Positions 1 to 8,529 of a DNA stretch of 64,000 nt are shown here, piece after piece. This DNA is from Hymenobacter properus (GTDB lineage: Bacteria; Bacteroidota; Bacteroidia; Cytophagales; Hymenobacteraceae), in contig NZ_JADQDP010000003.1 of NCBI RefSeq assembly GCF_015694735.1, positions 558,001-622,000 of the forward strand. Reading direction: 5' to 3'. The position numbers and the translations under genes were made by a program. The notes beneath the pieces are model-generated. The model worked only from the letters and a program-made list of their open reading frames with translations. It was not told the origin of the DNA and did no database searches. Position 1 is the stretch's first letter. Every line of letters begins with the position of its first letter.

Positions 1-903
1 CAGCAGCGCGTGCAGGTCGGTAGGGCGCGGCGCGGGGGCAGGCAGCCGCACCAGGCGCGCAAAGCCGCCGATGAAGTTGGCCAGCTGAGTGTTGCGGGCA
101 ATGCTTACTTCCAGCGCTTGGGTGAAGTCGGGCCGGTCGTCGGGGTCGAGTTGGGGGGCGTAGTGCGTAAAGCTTTGCAGAATGGAGTTGATGGCACCGA
201 TAGAGTTGTTGATTTCGTGCGACATCATCCGAATCAGCTTGCCGTAGGCCTGCTTCTCCTGCTGCATCAGCTCCTGGGTTAGCTCCTCGAGCAAAATGAA
301 GCGGCGCAGAAAGCCCCGGTCAAAAAAGTGCGCGGCGTGCACCCGGTAGGTTTGCAGGCCCGAAAGCTGCAGGGACTGGGGCTGGTTTTCGGCCAGCTCG
401 GCTAGGGCTGGGCCCCAGGCGCCAGGCAGCTCGGCGGGCCGGCGCCCAAGCAGGCCGGCGGCCGGCTGGGCCAGGAAGCGCTCAGCGGCGGGGTTGGCGC
501 TTTCGATGCGGCCTTCAAAATCGAGAATGAGCACGCCGGCCGGCGAGGCCTGGATGAGGCGTTCGAGCAGGAAGCTTTTCTCGTGCTGGCTCACCCGCTC
601 GTGCCGCAGCTCGTCAATCATCTGGTTGTATACGTCGATGAGCTGGTCCATCTCGCGCTGGCCCACGGGCACAAACTTCATCGAGAAGTCCTTGGCTTGA
701 ATGGCCGCCGTGCCCGCCGCAATCAATTCAAACGGCCGCACAAAGCCGCGGTACAGCCGCACGGCCAGCGTAATGCTGGCTATGAGCAGGACTTCGCTGC
801 CGAAAAACAGGTACAGATTGGTGGTGCGTAGCTGCCACGCCAGGGCAATGAGCACGACGTGAATGAGCGTGACGAAAAGCAGGAACTGAAGGCGTAGGGA
901 CAT
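1..903 (-). CDS. NtrY-like sensor histidine kinase (C-terminus beyond window)
   Basis: Partial gene: 301 codons are visible from the ATG at 903 and the frame stays open to base 1. Two hydrophobic segments (about residues 6-24 and 30-48) are followed by a HAMP-like linker (52-104), a PAS-like region (110-200) and a dimerisation H-box in which MMSHEINNS places the phospho-accepting histidine near residue 229. The ATP-binding domain must lie outside the window. The H-box form (HEINNSI) is typical of NtrY-type kinases. The response regulator gene immediately upstream on the same strand is NtrC-type, so the two probably form a membrane-bound two-component pair. A long palindromic repeat separates them. 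I chose the start because the upstream sequence has no other in-frame start before the repeat and the first membrane segment begins directly after it. Confidence 0.88.
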   Translation of the reverse strand, partial: MSLRLQFLLFVTLIHVVLIALAWQLRTTNLYLFFGSEVLLIASITLAVRLYRGFVRPFELIAAGTAAIQAKDFSMKFVPVGQREMDQLIDVYNQMIDELRHERVSQHEKSFLLERLIQASPAGVLILDFEGRIESANPAAERFLAQPAAGLLGRRPAELPGAWGPALAELAENQPQSLQLSGLQTYRVHAAHFFDRGFLRRFILLEELTQELMQQEKQAYGKLIRMMSHEINNSIGAINSILQSFTHYAPQLDPDDRPDFTQALEVSIARNTQLANFIGGFARLVRLPAPAPRPTDLHALL

Positions 904-930
904 ATTATATCAAAGTCGGCGACGATAAAA

Positions 931-1045
931 GAACGTCATGCTGAGCGAAGTCGAAGCATCTCGCGCGGAGTAGTAACCCAATCGTAGCAACGACTTTGAT
1001 TACTGCCGCACGCGAGATGCTTCGACTTCGCTCAGCATGACGTTC
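931..1045. repeat. Long palindromic intergenic repeat (copy A)
   Basis: Arms at 931-965 and 1011-1045 are perfect 35-bp reverse complements around a 45-nt loop. The arm contains the core GTCATGCTGAGCG followed by AAGTCGAAGCATCTC. Related hairpins occur at 4571-4666, 11242-11406 (degenerate), 40334-40420 and 51480-51577. It lies between the regulator and kinase genes and could act as a terminator or mRNA-stabilising hairpin. Confidence 0.9.
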
Positions 1046-1075
1046 TGCTTTGTTCTGTTCTGAGGTTAGCCCCGC

Positions 1076-2458
1076 TTATTCGTCGTACGGAATGCCGTGC
1101 TTCTCAAACCGGCGGTACAGGGCGCCCCGGCTCAGGCCCAGCGCCTTGGCCACGCGGCTGATGTTGCCATCGTAGTGCGCCAGGCTCTGCCGTATCATCT
1201 GGGCTTCCAGCTCATCGAGGGTCATGGTACCGGGGGTGGGCAGCTCGCCGGGCGCGGGGGCACGGGCGGGCAGGCGTTGGGCGTTGGCCTGGAAATCCTC
1301 AGGGCTCAGCTCGTCTTTGCCGCTGACGAGCACGGCGCGCTCCACCAGGTTTTTCAATTCGCGGATGTTGCCCGGCAAGGGCTGCTCGCGCAGCCAGTGC
1401 AGGGCGCGGGTGCCCACCTTCAGGGCGGGGCGGCGGTAGGTGGCGCGCAGCTGGTCGATGAAGTGCTGGGCTAGGAGCGGAATGTCGGTGGCGCGCTCGC
1501 GAAGGGCGGGCAGGCGCACGGTTATCAGGTTGATGCGGTAGAAAAGGTCTTCGCGGAAGCGGCCTTGCTGCACCATCTCGGCCAGGTTGCGGTTGGTGGC
1601 GGCAATGACGCGGATGTCGAGCCGGCGCGGCTTGCTGTCGCCCAGCACCTCGTAAGTGCGGTCTTGCAGCACGCGCAGCAGCTTCACCTGCGAAGCCAGC
1701 TCCAGCTCGCCGATTTCATCGAGGAAGATGGTGCCGCCGTTGGCCAACTCGAAGCGGCCTACGCGGTCGGTTTTGGCATCGGTGAAGGCGCCGCGGCGGT
1801 GGCCAAACATCTCGCTTTCAAACAAGCTGCTGGAAATTCCGCCCAGGTTCACCTTCACAAAAGGCTGGTTTTTCCGCTGGCTGTTGCGGTGGATAGCCTC
1901 GGCAATCAATTCCTTGCCGGTGCCGCTTTCGCCCTCGATGAGCACCGAGGCGTCGGTGGCGGCCACCTGGCCCACGTTGCGCAGCACATGCAGCAGCTGC
2001 TCGTCGTGGCCGATGATGTCGGCGAAGCGGTATTGCTTGTCCAGCTGGCGGCGGTTGGCGGCGGGTCCCTCGGCGGTGTCGGGCGTGGCTTCCTGCACAG
2101 CCAGCACGGTGCGAATGGTTTGGAGCAGGGCGTCGTTGTGCCAGGGTTTGGTCACAAACTCGGCCGCACCGGCCTTCATGCCCTCCACTGCCAGGCTAAT
2201 GCTGCCCCAGCCGGTGATGAGGATGACGGGCACCTGCGGGGCCAGCTGCTTCACCTCGCGCAGCAGGGCCAGGCCGTCCTCGCCGGTGGTAGCCAGCGAG
2301 TAGTTCATGTCCATCAGCACGAGGCGAGGCGGAGCTTCGCGCACGGCGGCCAGCGCTTCGGTGGGCGTGGCCGCGGCCTGCGCGGCGTAGCCGGCCTGCT
2401 TGAGCAGCAGCTTGAGCGAGGTGCGAACGGCGAGGTCATCGTCGACGATGAGAAACAT
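1076..2458 (-). CDS. Sigma-54-dependent response regulator, NtrC/AtoC family
   Basis: A 460-residue protein of the usual length for this family. Residues 1-115 form a receiver with the acidic cluster at 6-8 and the phospho-acceptor Asp50 (VLMD). An AAA+ domain follows from about 147, with Walker A GESGTGKE (about 176-183), a sigma-54 contact loop GAFTDA (223-228, a variant of GAFTGA) and Walker B IFLDEIG (244-250). The C-terminus carries a Fis-type helix-turn-helix (NISRVAKALGLSRGALYRRF). It activates sigma-54 RNA polymerase when phosphorylated, presumably by the kinase encoded just downstream. A candidate -24/-12 site lies upstream of the adjacent efflux operon (9814-9829), which is its most likely target by context. 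A strong terminator at 2493-2522 separates this gene from the efflux genes upstream, so it probably has its own promoter. Confidence 0.95.
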   Translation of the reverse strand: MFLIVDDDLAVRTSLKLLLKQAGYAAQAAATPTEALAAVREAPPRLVLMDMNYSLATTGEDGLALLREVKQLAPQVPVILITGWGSISLAVEGMKAGAAEFVTKPWHNDALLQTIRTVLAVQEATPDTAEGPAANRRQLDKQYRFADIIGHDEQLLHVLRNVGQVAATDASVLIEGESGTGKELIAEAIHRNSQRKNQPFVKVNLGGISSSLFESEMFGHRRGAFTDAKTDRVGRFELANGGTIFLDEIGELELASQVKLLRVLQDRTYEVLGDSKPRRLDIRVIAATNRNLAEMVQQGRFREDLFYRINLITVRLPALRERATDIPLLAQHFIDQLRATYRRPALKVGTRALHWLREQPLPGNIRELKNLVERAVLVSGKDELSPEDFQANAQRLPARAPAPGELPTPGTMTLDELEAQMIRQSLAHYDGNISRVAKALGLSRGALYRRFEKHGIPYDE

Positions 2459-2492
2459 GCTTGCAGAAAGGAAGGAGATGAATAGAAAGGAA

Positions 2493-2522
2493 CCCGCGGG
2501 CCCGGCTGGCCGGGCCCGCGGG
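2493..2522 (-). terminator. Rho-independent terminator after DUF2807 gene
   Basis: A perfect 13-bp GC stem (2493-2505 with 2510-2522) around loop CTGG begins 15 nt after the stop of the DUF2807 gene on the minus strand and is followed by a T-rich run (TTCCTTTC). It should end the efflux transcript before the regulator gene. Confidence 0.85.
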
Positions 2523-2536
2523 CAAAGAAGTGAGGC

Positions 2537-3244
2537 TTAGCGCCCCTTCACGCTGCCACCGCTGCTGGTGTGCTTCGTCACCTGCGGCGAGCCACTGTAG
2601 CGCACGTCGCCGCCGCTGCTGGCGTTGGCTACCAGCTTGTCTTGCACGGCCACGGCCACCGTGCCGCCGCTGGAGGCATGGGCGTCGCAGGTGGCCGCCT
2701 GCACATCCTGGCCCTTGAACACGCCGCCGCTGGAGGCATGCACCGTCAGGCTTTGCACCTTGCCGCCGAGGCTGGCCACGGCGCCGCTGCTTACGCTGGC
2801 ACTCACGTTATTGCCCGTGAAGCTGGGGGCCGAAACGACGGCACCCGACGACGCCTCTAGGGTAAAATTGCCGGTGGCGTACTCATTTTTCACTTCCACC
2901 CGCGAGCCGCTGCTGGCCTCGATGCCCGTGAGGGGAGCGGCCACAATGCTCACCCGCAGGTTTTTCGGGCGGTTGTCTTTGTTCCAGCTTTCGTTCAGCT
3001 TGTGCTCGAAGCTCACCCGGAGCACGCCGTCGCTCACGTCGGTTTTGAGGCGGTTGAGAAACTCTTCATTGTCGGCGCTGGCTTCCACGCGCTGGGTGCT
3101 GCCCGAAACGAGGGTCACCTGCACGCCATCGGACACTTTGAGGGCACTAAAGGCGCCCACCATGCGCACTTCCGGGGCAGTTTGGGCCAGTGCCGGCACG
3201 AAAGCCAACAGCCAGAAGAGCGCGGGGAAAAGTAAGTTTTTCAT
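2537..3244 (-). CDS. Secreted DUF2807 (GIN domain) protein
   Basis: 235 residues from the ATG at 3244, chosen over an in-frame start 30 nt upstream because MKNLLFPALFWLLAFVPALAQ is a clean signal peptide. The mature part matches the DUF2807 'head GIN' family: an early segment of the type FSALKVSDGVQVTLVSG followed by a beta-repeat region in which the tripeptide SSG recurs about every 15-20 residues (ASSGAV, VSSGAV, HASSGGV, HASSGGT, NASSGGD, HTSSGGS). That periodicity fits a right-handed beta-helix. Family members are exported Bacteroidota proteins of unknown function, sometimes called putative auto-transporter adhesins. It is the last gene of the efflux cluster on this strand and is closed by the terminator at 2493-2522, so it may be co-expressed with the exporter. 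Confidence 0.85.
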   Translation of the reverse strand: MKNLLFPALFWLLAFVPALAQTAPEVRMVGAFSALKVSDGVQVTLVSGSTQRVEASADNEEFLNRLKTDVSDGVLRVSFEHKLNESWNKDNRPKNLRVSIVAAPLTGIEASSGSRVEVKNEYATGNFTLEASSGAVVSAPSFTGNNVSASVSSGAVASLGGKVQSLTVHASSGGVFKGQDVQAATCDAHASSGGTVAVAVQDKLVANASSGGDVRYSGSPQVTKHTSSGGSVKGR

Positions 3245-3338
3245 AACAAGCACAGAAAAAGGTGAAGAAAACAACTGGGTTCAATCTGCTAGATGCACCG
3301 CAAGTAGCCGAGGTTGCCCAGGGAGTACAAGCGACATC

Positions 3339-4538
3339 TTATTCTTCCCGCAGCGCCACCGCCGGCTGAATGGCAGCCGCCAGCCGGCTGGGCTGCCACG
3401 CGCACAAGGCCGTGATGAGGTAGACCGCGCCGGCCGCTGCCGCGATGGCCAGCAGGTAGGGCTGCACGGGTAGGTCGAAGGCGTGGAGCAGCGGGAACTG
3501 CGCCGCCAGCAGCCCGCCCAGTACCACGCCAAAGGTCGTGACTACCATCATTTCGCCCAAAAACTGCCAGCCGATGCCGGCGCCCGTAGCGCCCATGGCC
3601 CGGCGCAGCCCAATCTCGGCCCGGCGCTGGCTGATGTTGTACCACAGCACTCCAAACAAGCCCAGCGCCACGTTGATAATCAGGAACAAGCCCATGAGGC
3701 ACAGCCCCACTACCGGCACCAGCGTGAACAAGCGGCGGTGCTGGCGGTCGTCTTCCATTACGCGCACTTCGGTGCTCCATTGGCGCGTGACGCCGGCCAC
3801 GGTGCGGGCTATTTTTTCCTGCAACACGCCACCCTGGCCCGGGGCCACGCGCACCAGCACAGCGGCCGTCTCCCAGTGGGTGGTGTCGTAGGGGATGAGG
3901 CGCTTCCAGACCGAGGGAATGGCCGCTGAGAAGTCGCTCTCCATCCGCACGTTGTCCACCACGCCCACCACCTGAAATTCGTCTTCGGGCTTGGTGACTT
4001 TGCCGGGGATGTTATAGGTAAAGATTTTGCCCAGCGCCGGCTCGTCGCCGAACAGATACTGGCGCATGTCTTCGCTGATAACCACGGGGCGGTGGTGGGT
4101 ACCGTCGTCGGCCGGCCGGAACCAGCGGCCCTCGCGCAGGTGCAGGCGCAGGGCCTCGGCGTAGTGGTCGTCGGCGTCGTAGGTGTTGGCGAAGGGCGTT
4201 GTCCGGCCCTTGTAGGTAAAATCCGAGTTATTGGTGTTGAAGGTAAAGGGTAGGTTGCCGCTGGTCAGGGCCACGGTTTGCACGCCGGGCAGGGCTTTCA
4301 CCTGGCGTAGCACGTCGTCGAGTTCGGCGCGGGGCATCTTCTGGCCTTGCTGGGCGCGCACCAGCAGGCGCCACACCTGCGTGGACTCGAAGCCCTGCGG
4401 GGCCAGGTAGTTTTTGCCCACGGTGATGAGCACCGCCCCCACCCCAAACAGCACCACGAACGAAAAAAAGACTTCGGAAATCAGCAGCAGGTTGGCCCGC
4501 TTACGGTTCCAGATGAGGGTAAAAAGATGGCGAAGCAT
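3339..4538 (-). CDS. ABC transporter permease, FtsX/MacB type (second copy)
   Basis: 399 residues. One N-terminal membrane helix (about 15-40) is followed by a roughly 230-residue extracytoplasmic MacB-type domain (PGVQTVALTSGNLPF, VVGVVDNVRMESDF) and then three C-terminal helices of the FtsX domain, including the conserved cytoplasmic loop QRRAEIGLRRAMGA. This is the mechanotransmission architecture of MacB/LolCE, but the ATPase is encoded separately. It lies downstream of the other permease, separated by palindromic repeat copy B. The two permeases are distinct in sequence and probably form a heterodimer. The substrate cannot be inferred. Confidence 0.92.
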   Translation of the reverse strand: MLRHLFTLIWNRKRANLLLISEVFFSFVVLFGVGAVLITVGKNYLAPQGFESTQVWRLLVRAQQGQKMPRAELDDVLRQVKALPGVQTVALTSGNLPFTFNTNNSDFTYKGRTTPFANTYDADDHYAEALRLHLREGRWFRPADDGTHHRPVVISEDMRQYLFGDEPALGKIFTYNIPGKVTKPEDEFQVVGVVDNVRMESDFSAAIPSVWKRLIPYDTTHWETAAVLVRVAPGQGGVLQEKIARTVAGVTRQWSTEVRVMEDDRQHRRLFTLVPVVGLCLMGLFLIINVALGLFGVLWYNISQRRAEIGLRRAMGATGAGIGWQFLGEMMVVTTFGVVLGGLLAAQFPLLHAFDLPVQPYLLAIAAAAGAVYLITALCAWQPSRLAAAIQPAVALREE

Positions 4539-4570
4539 GGTAATCAGGAATTAAAAGGAATGAATCAAAA

Positions 4571-4666
4571 CGTCATGCTGAGCGAAGCCGAAGCATCTCT
4601 ACCGGTTCGTTGCTTCGATTGAGTTAGTCTTGAGGTAGAGATGCTTCGGCCTCGCTCAGCATGACG
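4571..4666. repeat. Palindromic intergenic repeat (copy B)
   Basis: Arms 4571-4603 and 4634-4666 are 33-bp reverse complements with one mismatch. They share the CGTCATGCTGAGCG...CGAAGCATCTC core of copy A. It sits between the two permease genes of one presumed operon, so any transcript through it would fold into a long hairpin. Confidence 0.88.
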
Positions 4667-4687
4667 CTCTCTCCCCCTTCTTGCATC

Positions 4688-5947
4688 TTACTTCTGTTCG
4701 CCCGCGCCGCGCAGGGCAGCTACGGGATTCAGGCGCGACATTTTCCAGGCCGGGTACACGCCGCTCATCAGGCCGAAAACCAGCGTGAGCACCATGCCCC
4801 AGCCAAACACACTCCAACTCAGCGCAAAATGTGCATAGGCAATAGGATGCGCCTCGTTTACAATAGCCAGGGCGCCGGCGGCCAGGCCCAGGCCCAGCAG
4901 CCCGCCTACCAGGGCCAGCACCAGGTTCTCGACCAGAAACTGCCCTACTAAATCGGCACCGGCCGCGCCGAAGGCCTTACGCACCCCAATCTCGCCCGAG
5001 CGCTCCAAGATGCGCGTCACGTTCAGGTTCACCAGGTTCAGCACCGGCAGCAGCATAAACAGCAAGGCCAGCCCGCCCACCAGCGCGTAGAACTTGGTGA
5101 GTTGGTCGTTTTGCAGACTGGGCTCGTTGCCCAAAAATGCCCGGGTGAAGCCCGGCACGATGGGGTCGGCATAAGAATAGATGGCCTTTACCTCTTTGGG
5201 TTGCGGAATCGGTATCTGCCTCATCATCTGCTGGTATTCAGCGCTCACCGCTGGCACGTCCGCCGCCGAGGGCGCCAGCAGCACCACCAGGAACTCGCCG
5301 CTCAAGCGGGTATCTTTAATGTACTGCGGGCTCAGGGTATAGGGCACCCACACATCGGCGTAGGCGTATATCTGGGCGGCCGACACGTTGCGCACCACCC
5401 CGGCCACGCGGTAGCGCTTTAGGTCGATTTCGATGGTGCGCCCCACCACGTCGGTGGTGCCAAAGTAGGCCCGGGCCGTGGCCTCGTTGATGACGCACAC
5501 GTGCTGCGCCTGCGCCACCTCGGCGCCCGTGAAGGCCCGCCCACCCAGGAAGTCATAGTCCATGATTTGCCAGAAATTACCGTCCGTATAAGCCATGTCC
5601 AGCGGCAGCAATTTGCTCTTGGTGAAAGCCGTCGCATTGGCCGACACTGTGGTGACGCCCACCTTCTCAGGCGTTTTGAGCTTGCGCACGTAATCGTCCA
5701 CAAAGTGCACGCTCGCGGGTTGGCTCATCCAGCCGTGCCCGTCCGTCATCTGGTGGCGGATGGTGTTCACAAACAGCATCCGGTCAATGCGCTTCAGCGG
5801 CGCAGCGGCCCCCACCGCATGGTCGAAGATGGCCATCACCACCAGCAGAATCATCAGCGTGAAGCTCACGCCAAACAAGCTGATAAAGGTGAAGAACTTG
5901 CGGCGCATGAGCACTTTCCAGGCAATTTTCAGGTAAGAACGAAGCAT
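4688..5947 (-). CDS. ABC transporter permease, FtsX/MacB type (first copy)
   Basis: 419 residues. The N-terminus (LRSYLKIAWKVLMRRKFFTF) leads into a membrane helix at about 20-42, then a large extracytoplasmic MacB-like domain, then three helices with the FtsX loop ERSGEIGVRKAFGA between the first two. The family couples ATP hydrolysis in the cytoplasm to movements in the periplasm, for export or lipoprotein handling. It is encoded 164 nt after the ATPase gene. With the HlyD adaptor and TolC in the same run of genes, a tripartite MacAB-TolC-like exporter is the best reading. Confidence 0.92.
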   Translation of the reverse strand: MLRSYLKIAWKVLMRRKFFTFISLFGVSFTLMILLVVMAIFDHAVGAAAPLKRIDRMLFVNTIRHQMTDGHGWMSQPASVHFVDDYVRKLKTPEKVGVTTVSANATAFTKSKLLPLDMAYTDGNFWQIMDYDFLGGRAFTGAEVAQAQHVCVINEATARAYFGTTDVVGRTIEIDLKRYRVAGVVRNVSAAQIYAYADVWVPYTLSPQYIKDTRLSGEFLVVLLAPSAADVPAVSAEYQQMMRQIPIPQPKEVKAIYSYADPIVPGFTRAFLGNEPSLQNDQLTKFYALVGGLALLFMLLPVLNLVNLNVTRILERSGEIGVRKAFGAAGADLVGQFLVENLVLALVGGLLGLGLAAGALAIVNEAHPIAYAHFALSWSVFGWGMVLTLVFGLMSGVYPAWKMSRLNPVAALRGAGEQK

Positions 5948-6099
5948 GGCGGAGCAGGAGAAAGCGAGGAGTGGAATTGCAGAAGAAAGTAGGTGGGCCG
6001 GCTAGGCGCGGCCGGCGGCCGGAGCGGTGCCGGCCGGTGGGCGAGCACCGCCCCCAAAGCGGCCAGCAGCAGGCCCAAGGTCCAGCGTTGCGGGTTCAT
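5929..6099 (-). CDS. Possible small membrane/secreted peptide between ATPase and permease
   Basis: A 56-codon frame starts at ATG 6099 (MNPQRWTLGLLLAALGAVLA), 12 nt after the ATPase stop, and ends overlapping the first codons of the permease. The first 20 residues look like a signal peptide or single membrane helix; the rest is proline-rich and low in information. Position and spacing fit translational coupling within the operon, but the tail reads like non-coding sequence and I recognise no family. It may equally be a chance frame filling the gap. Confidence 0.22.
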   Translation of the reverse strand: MNPQRWTLGLLLAALGAVLAHRPAPLRPPAAPSRPTYFLLQFHSSLSPAPPCFVLT

Positions 6100-6111
6100 T
6101 GTTTTAGTAAG

Positions 6112-6852
<741 letters not shown>

Positions 6853-6890
6853 GAGAAAAAAGGTAAGAAAAGCGTGTAGTGAAGCAACGG

Positions 6891-8459
6891 TTAGCGGTTG
6901 GCGGCGAGGATAGGCGCCTGTTTTTCAAAATCATACAGCGTCAGCGCCCGCAGGCGGTAGAAAGCCACCCAGCCGGCCCGTAGCGCGAAAATGTAGCCGC
7001 GCCGCGCCCCATCCTTCGCGGCCGAGGCCAAGGTTAGGTCCGTCAGGCTGATGCGGCCCAGCAGGTAAGTGGCGCGGGCAATGTCGTAGCGGCGCTGGGC
7101 CAGCGAATCGGCCCGCCCGGCCAGGCGCAGTTGCTCGCTGAGGGCCGCCGCTTGGCTGGCCTGCGTCAGCACGGCCTGCTCGAAGCTGCGCTCTTCCTGC
7201 GCCACGGTGCGCTGAGCTTGGTCGCGGTTCAGCTCGGCGGTTTTGATGATGGACTGGCGGCGGCCCCAATCCACCAGCGGCAGGCTGAACGCCAGGCGCA
7301 CCTGTTGCTGGTTTTGCAGGTTGAAGTAGGTGTTGCCCAGCGTGGTGGCCTGGTTCACGTAGCCCAGGTTGGCCGTGAGGGCCGCCTGAAAGCCGGTGGT
7401 GCCGTGCGCCTGCGCCACGGTGCGCTCGGCCTCCAGCAGCCGGCGGCGGAAGGCCAGGGTGGCGCTGCGGTTCTGGCGGGCTTGCTCCAGGGCCAGCGTG
7501 GGCAGCACGGTGGGTTGCGGGGCCGGCGTGGGGACGGCCAGCGCCGGTGCCTCGGTGCCGGGCAGGCCGGTGTAGGCCTGCAAGGCCACGGTGGCGTTCT
7601 GGGCATCGAGTTGGGCCTGCGTCTGGGCCTGGCGGGCATCCAGCACGTTCAGTTCCAGCTGCAGCAAGTCGCTCTGCGATAAGCGACCCAGCCGAAACCG
7701 CTCCTGGCCTATGCGCAGCAGCTCGGCGGTAGCTTGGGCGTTTTGGCGGGCCACGTCGGCGTTCACCTGTTGCAGCAGCACGTCGAAGTACAGTTCCGTC
7801 ACGCGCTGGGCAATGGTTTCGCGTTCCTCCACATACTGGCGCTGGCTTTCCTGGTAGCGCAGCGGCTCGATGGCGCGGGCCCACCGCAAGCCGTTGAACT
7901 GCCCCAGCGGCTGGGTGATGCCAATGGTAAACGGCTGGTTGTTGTAGCGCCGCTGCCCGCCGTTGAAATCATCGAACCGCTGCACCACCGAGCCCACGTA
8001 CACTTGCCCGCCGGTCAGGCCCAGGTTCTGGCTCAAAGTCAGACCCAAATCGGAGTTGTTGATGCGTACCGACTCGAAGCTGGTGGTGCCGTCGGGCTGC
8101 ACCACGGGCGTAATCACGCGGTTGAAATTGGGTACCGTGCCGGTCAGGCCCAGCTGCGGTCGGTAGTTGGCCTGGTAGCCGCGCCAGGCCCAAAAGCTGG
8201 TTTCGCGGCTGGTCACGGCCTGCTGGCCGGGAGCGGAGTGGTTGAGGGCCTGGGTAATTACTTCTTCTAAAGTGAGCGGGGTTTGCGCAGCGACGGGAAG
8301 AACTAGCAGTAGCAGAAACCCAAACGTTAGCCAACGGCGTGGGCGTGGCGCCTCACCCCCCGGCCCCCTCTCCGATGGAGAGGGGGAGCCTGACGTCTTC
8401 ACGTCTTCAGCTTTTTTGCAGTGGAAAGGTGAGAAAAGCATGTTATTGAATTTGAGCAA
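6891..8459 (-). CDS. TolC-family outer membrane efflux protein
   Basis: 522 residues with the duplicated OEP repeat: long helical stretches beginning LTLEEVITQALNHSA near residue 62 and again in the C-terminal half, plus beta strands for the outer-membrane barrel (NQPFTIGITQPLGQFNG, QVRLAFSLPLVDWGRR). It would form the exit duct of the tripartite exporter. The N-terminus is odd. The signal peptide (RRWLTFGFLLLLVLPVAAQ) begins only at about residue 41 and is preceded by a tract, SPSPSERGPGGEAPRPR, that is the translation of a palindromic C/G-rich repeat at 8345-8390. The repeat has apparently landed between the original start and the signal peptide. The true start is therefore uncertain; an alternative GTG lies about 20 codons in. 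Confidence 0.92.
   Translation of the reverse strand: MLKFNNMLFSPFHCKKAEDVKTSGSPSPSERGPGGEAPRPRRWLTFGFLLLLVLPVAAQTPLTLEEVITQALNHSAPGQQAVTSRETSFWAWRGYQANYRPQLGLTGTVPNFNRVITPVVQPDGTTSFESVRINNSDLGLTLSQNLGLTGGQVYVGSVVQRFDDFNGGQRRYNNQPFTIGITQPLGQFNGLRWARAIEPLRYQESQRQYVEERETIAQRVTELYFDVLLQQVNADVARQNAQATAELLRIGQERFRLGRLSQSDLLQLELNVLDARQAQTQAQLDAQNATVALQAYTGLPGTEAPALAVPTPAPQPTVLPTLALEQARQNRSATLAFRRRLLEAERTVAQAHGTTGFQAALTANLGYVNQATTLGNTYFNLQNQQQVRLAFSLPLVDWGRRQSIIKTAELNRDQAQRTVAQEERSFEQAVLTQASQAAALSEQLRLAGRADSLAQRRYDIARATYLLGRISLTDLTLASAAKDGARRGYIFALRAGWVAFYRLRALTLYDFEKQAPILAANR
8345..8390. repeat. C/G-rich palindromic repeat inside the TolC start region
   Basis: A GCCCCCTCTCC ... GAGAGGGGGAGC palindrome (loop GATG) within a CCTCACCCCCCGGCCC context. 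It is read in frame as SPSPSERGPGGEA at the N-terminus of the TolC gene. I recognise this sequence type as a recurrent dispersed repeat in bacterial genomes. Confidence 0.7.
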
Positions 8460-8529
8460 CTCTAAATTTTAACTGGTCCCCCAGGCGGGATGAGGCGCCT
8501 CGCCCGGGCCATTGGTTCCAGCCGCTTCG

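Noticed and set aside
223-228. Residues 223-228 of the sigma-54 activator (product of 1076-2458): GAFTDA instead of GAFTGA as a possible loss of sigma-54 contact
   Set aside because: GAFTDA is a common functional variant in AtoC-type regulators, so it is not by itself evidence of lost activity. Positions given here are protein residues.
1565-2485. Long plus-strand frame (306 codons) opposite the NtrC-type regulator
   Set aside because: Shadow frame of a high-GC gene; low-complexity Gly/Ala/His/Val composition and no motifs, whereas the opposite strand encodes a complete regulator.
2625-3473. 282-codon plus-strand frame opposite the DUF2807 gene
   Set aside because: Antisense of a gene with a clear signal peptide and SSG repeats; no features of its own.
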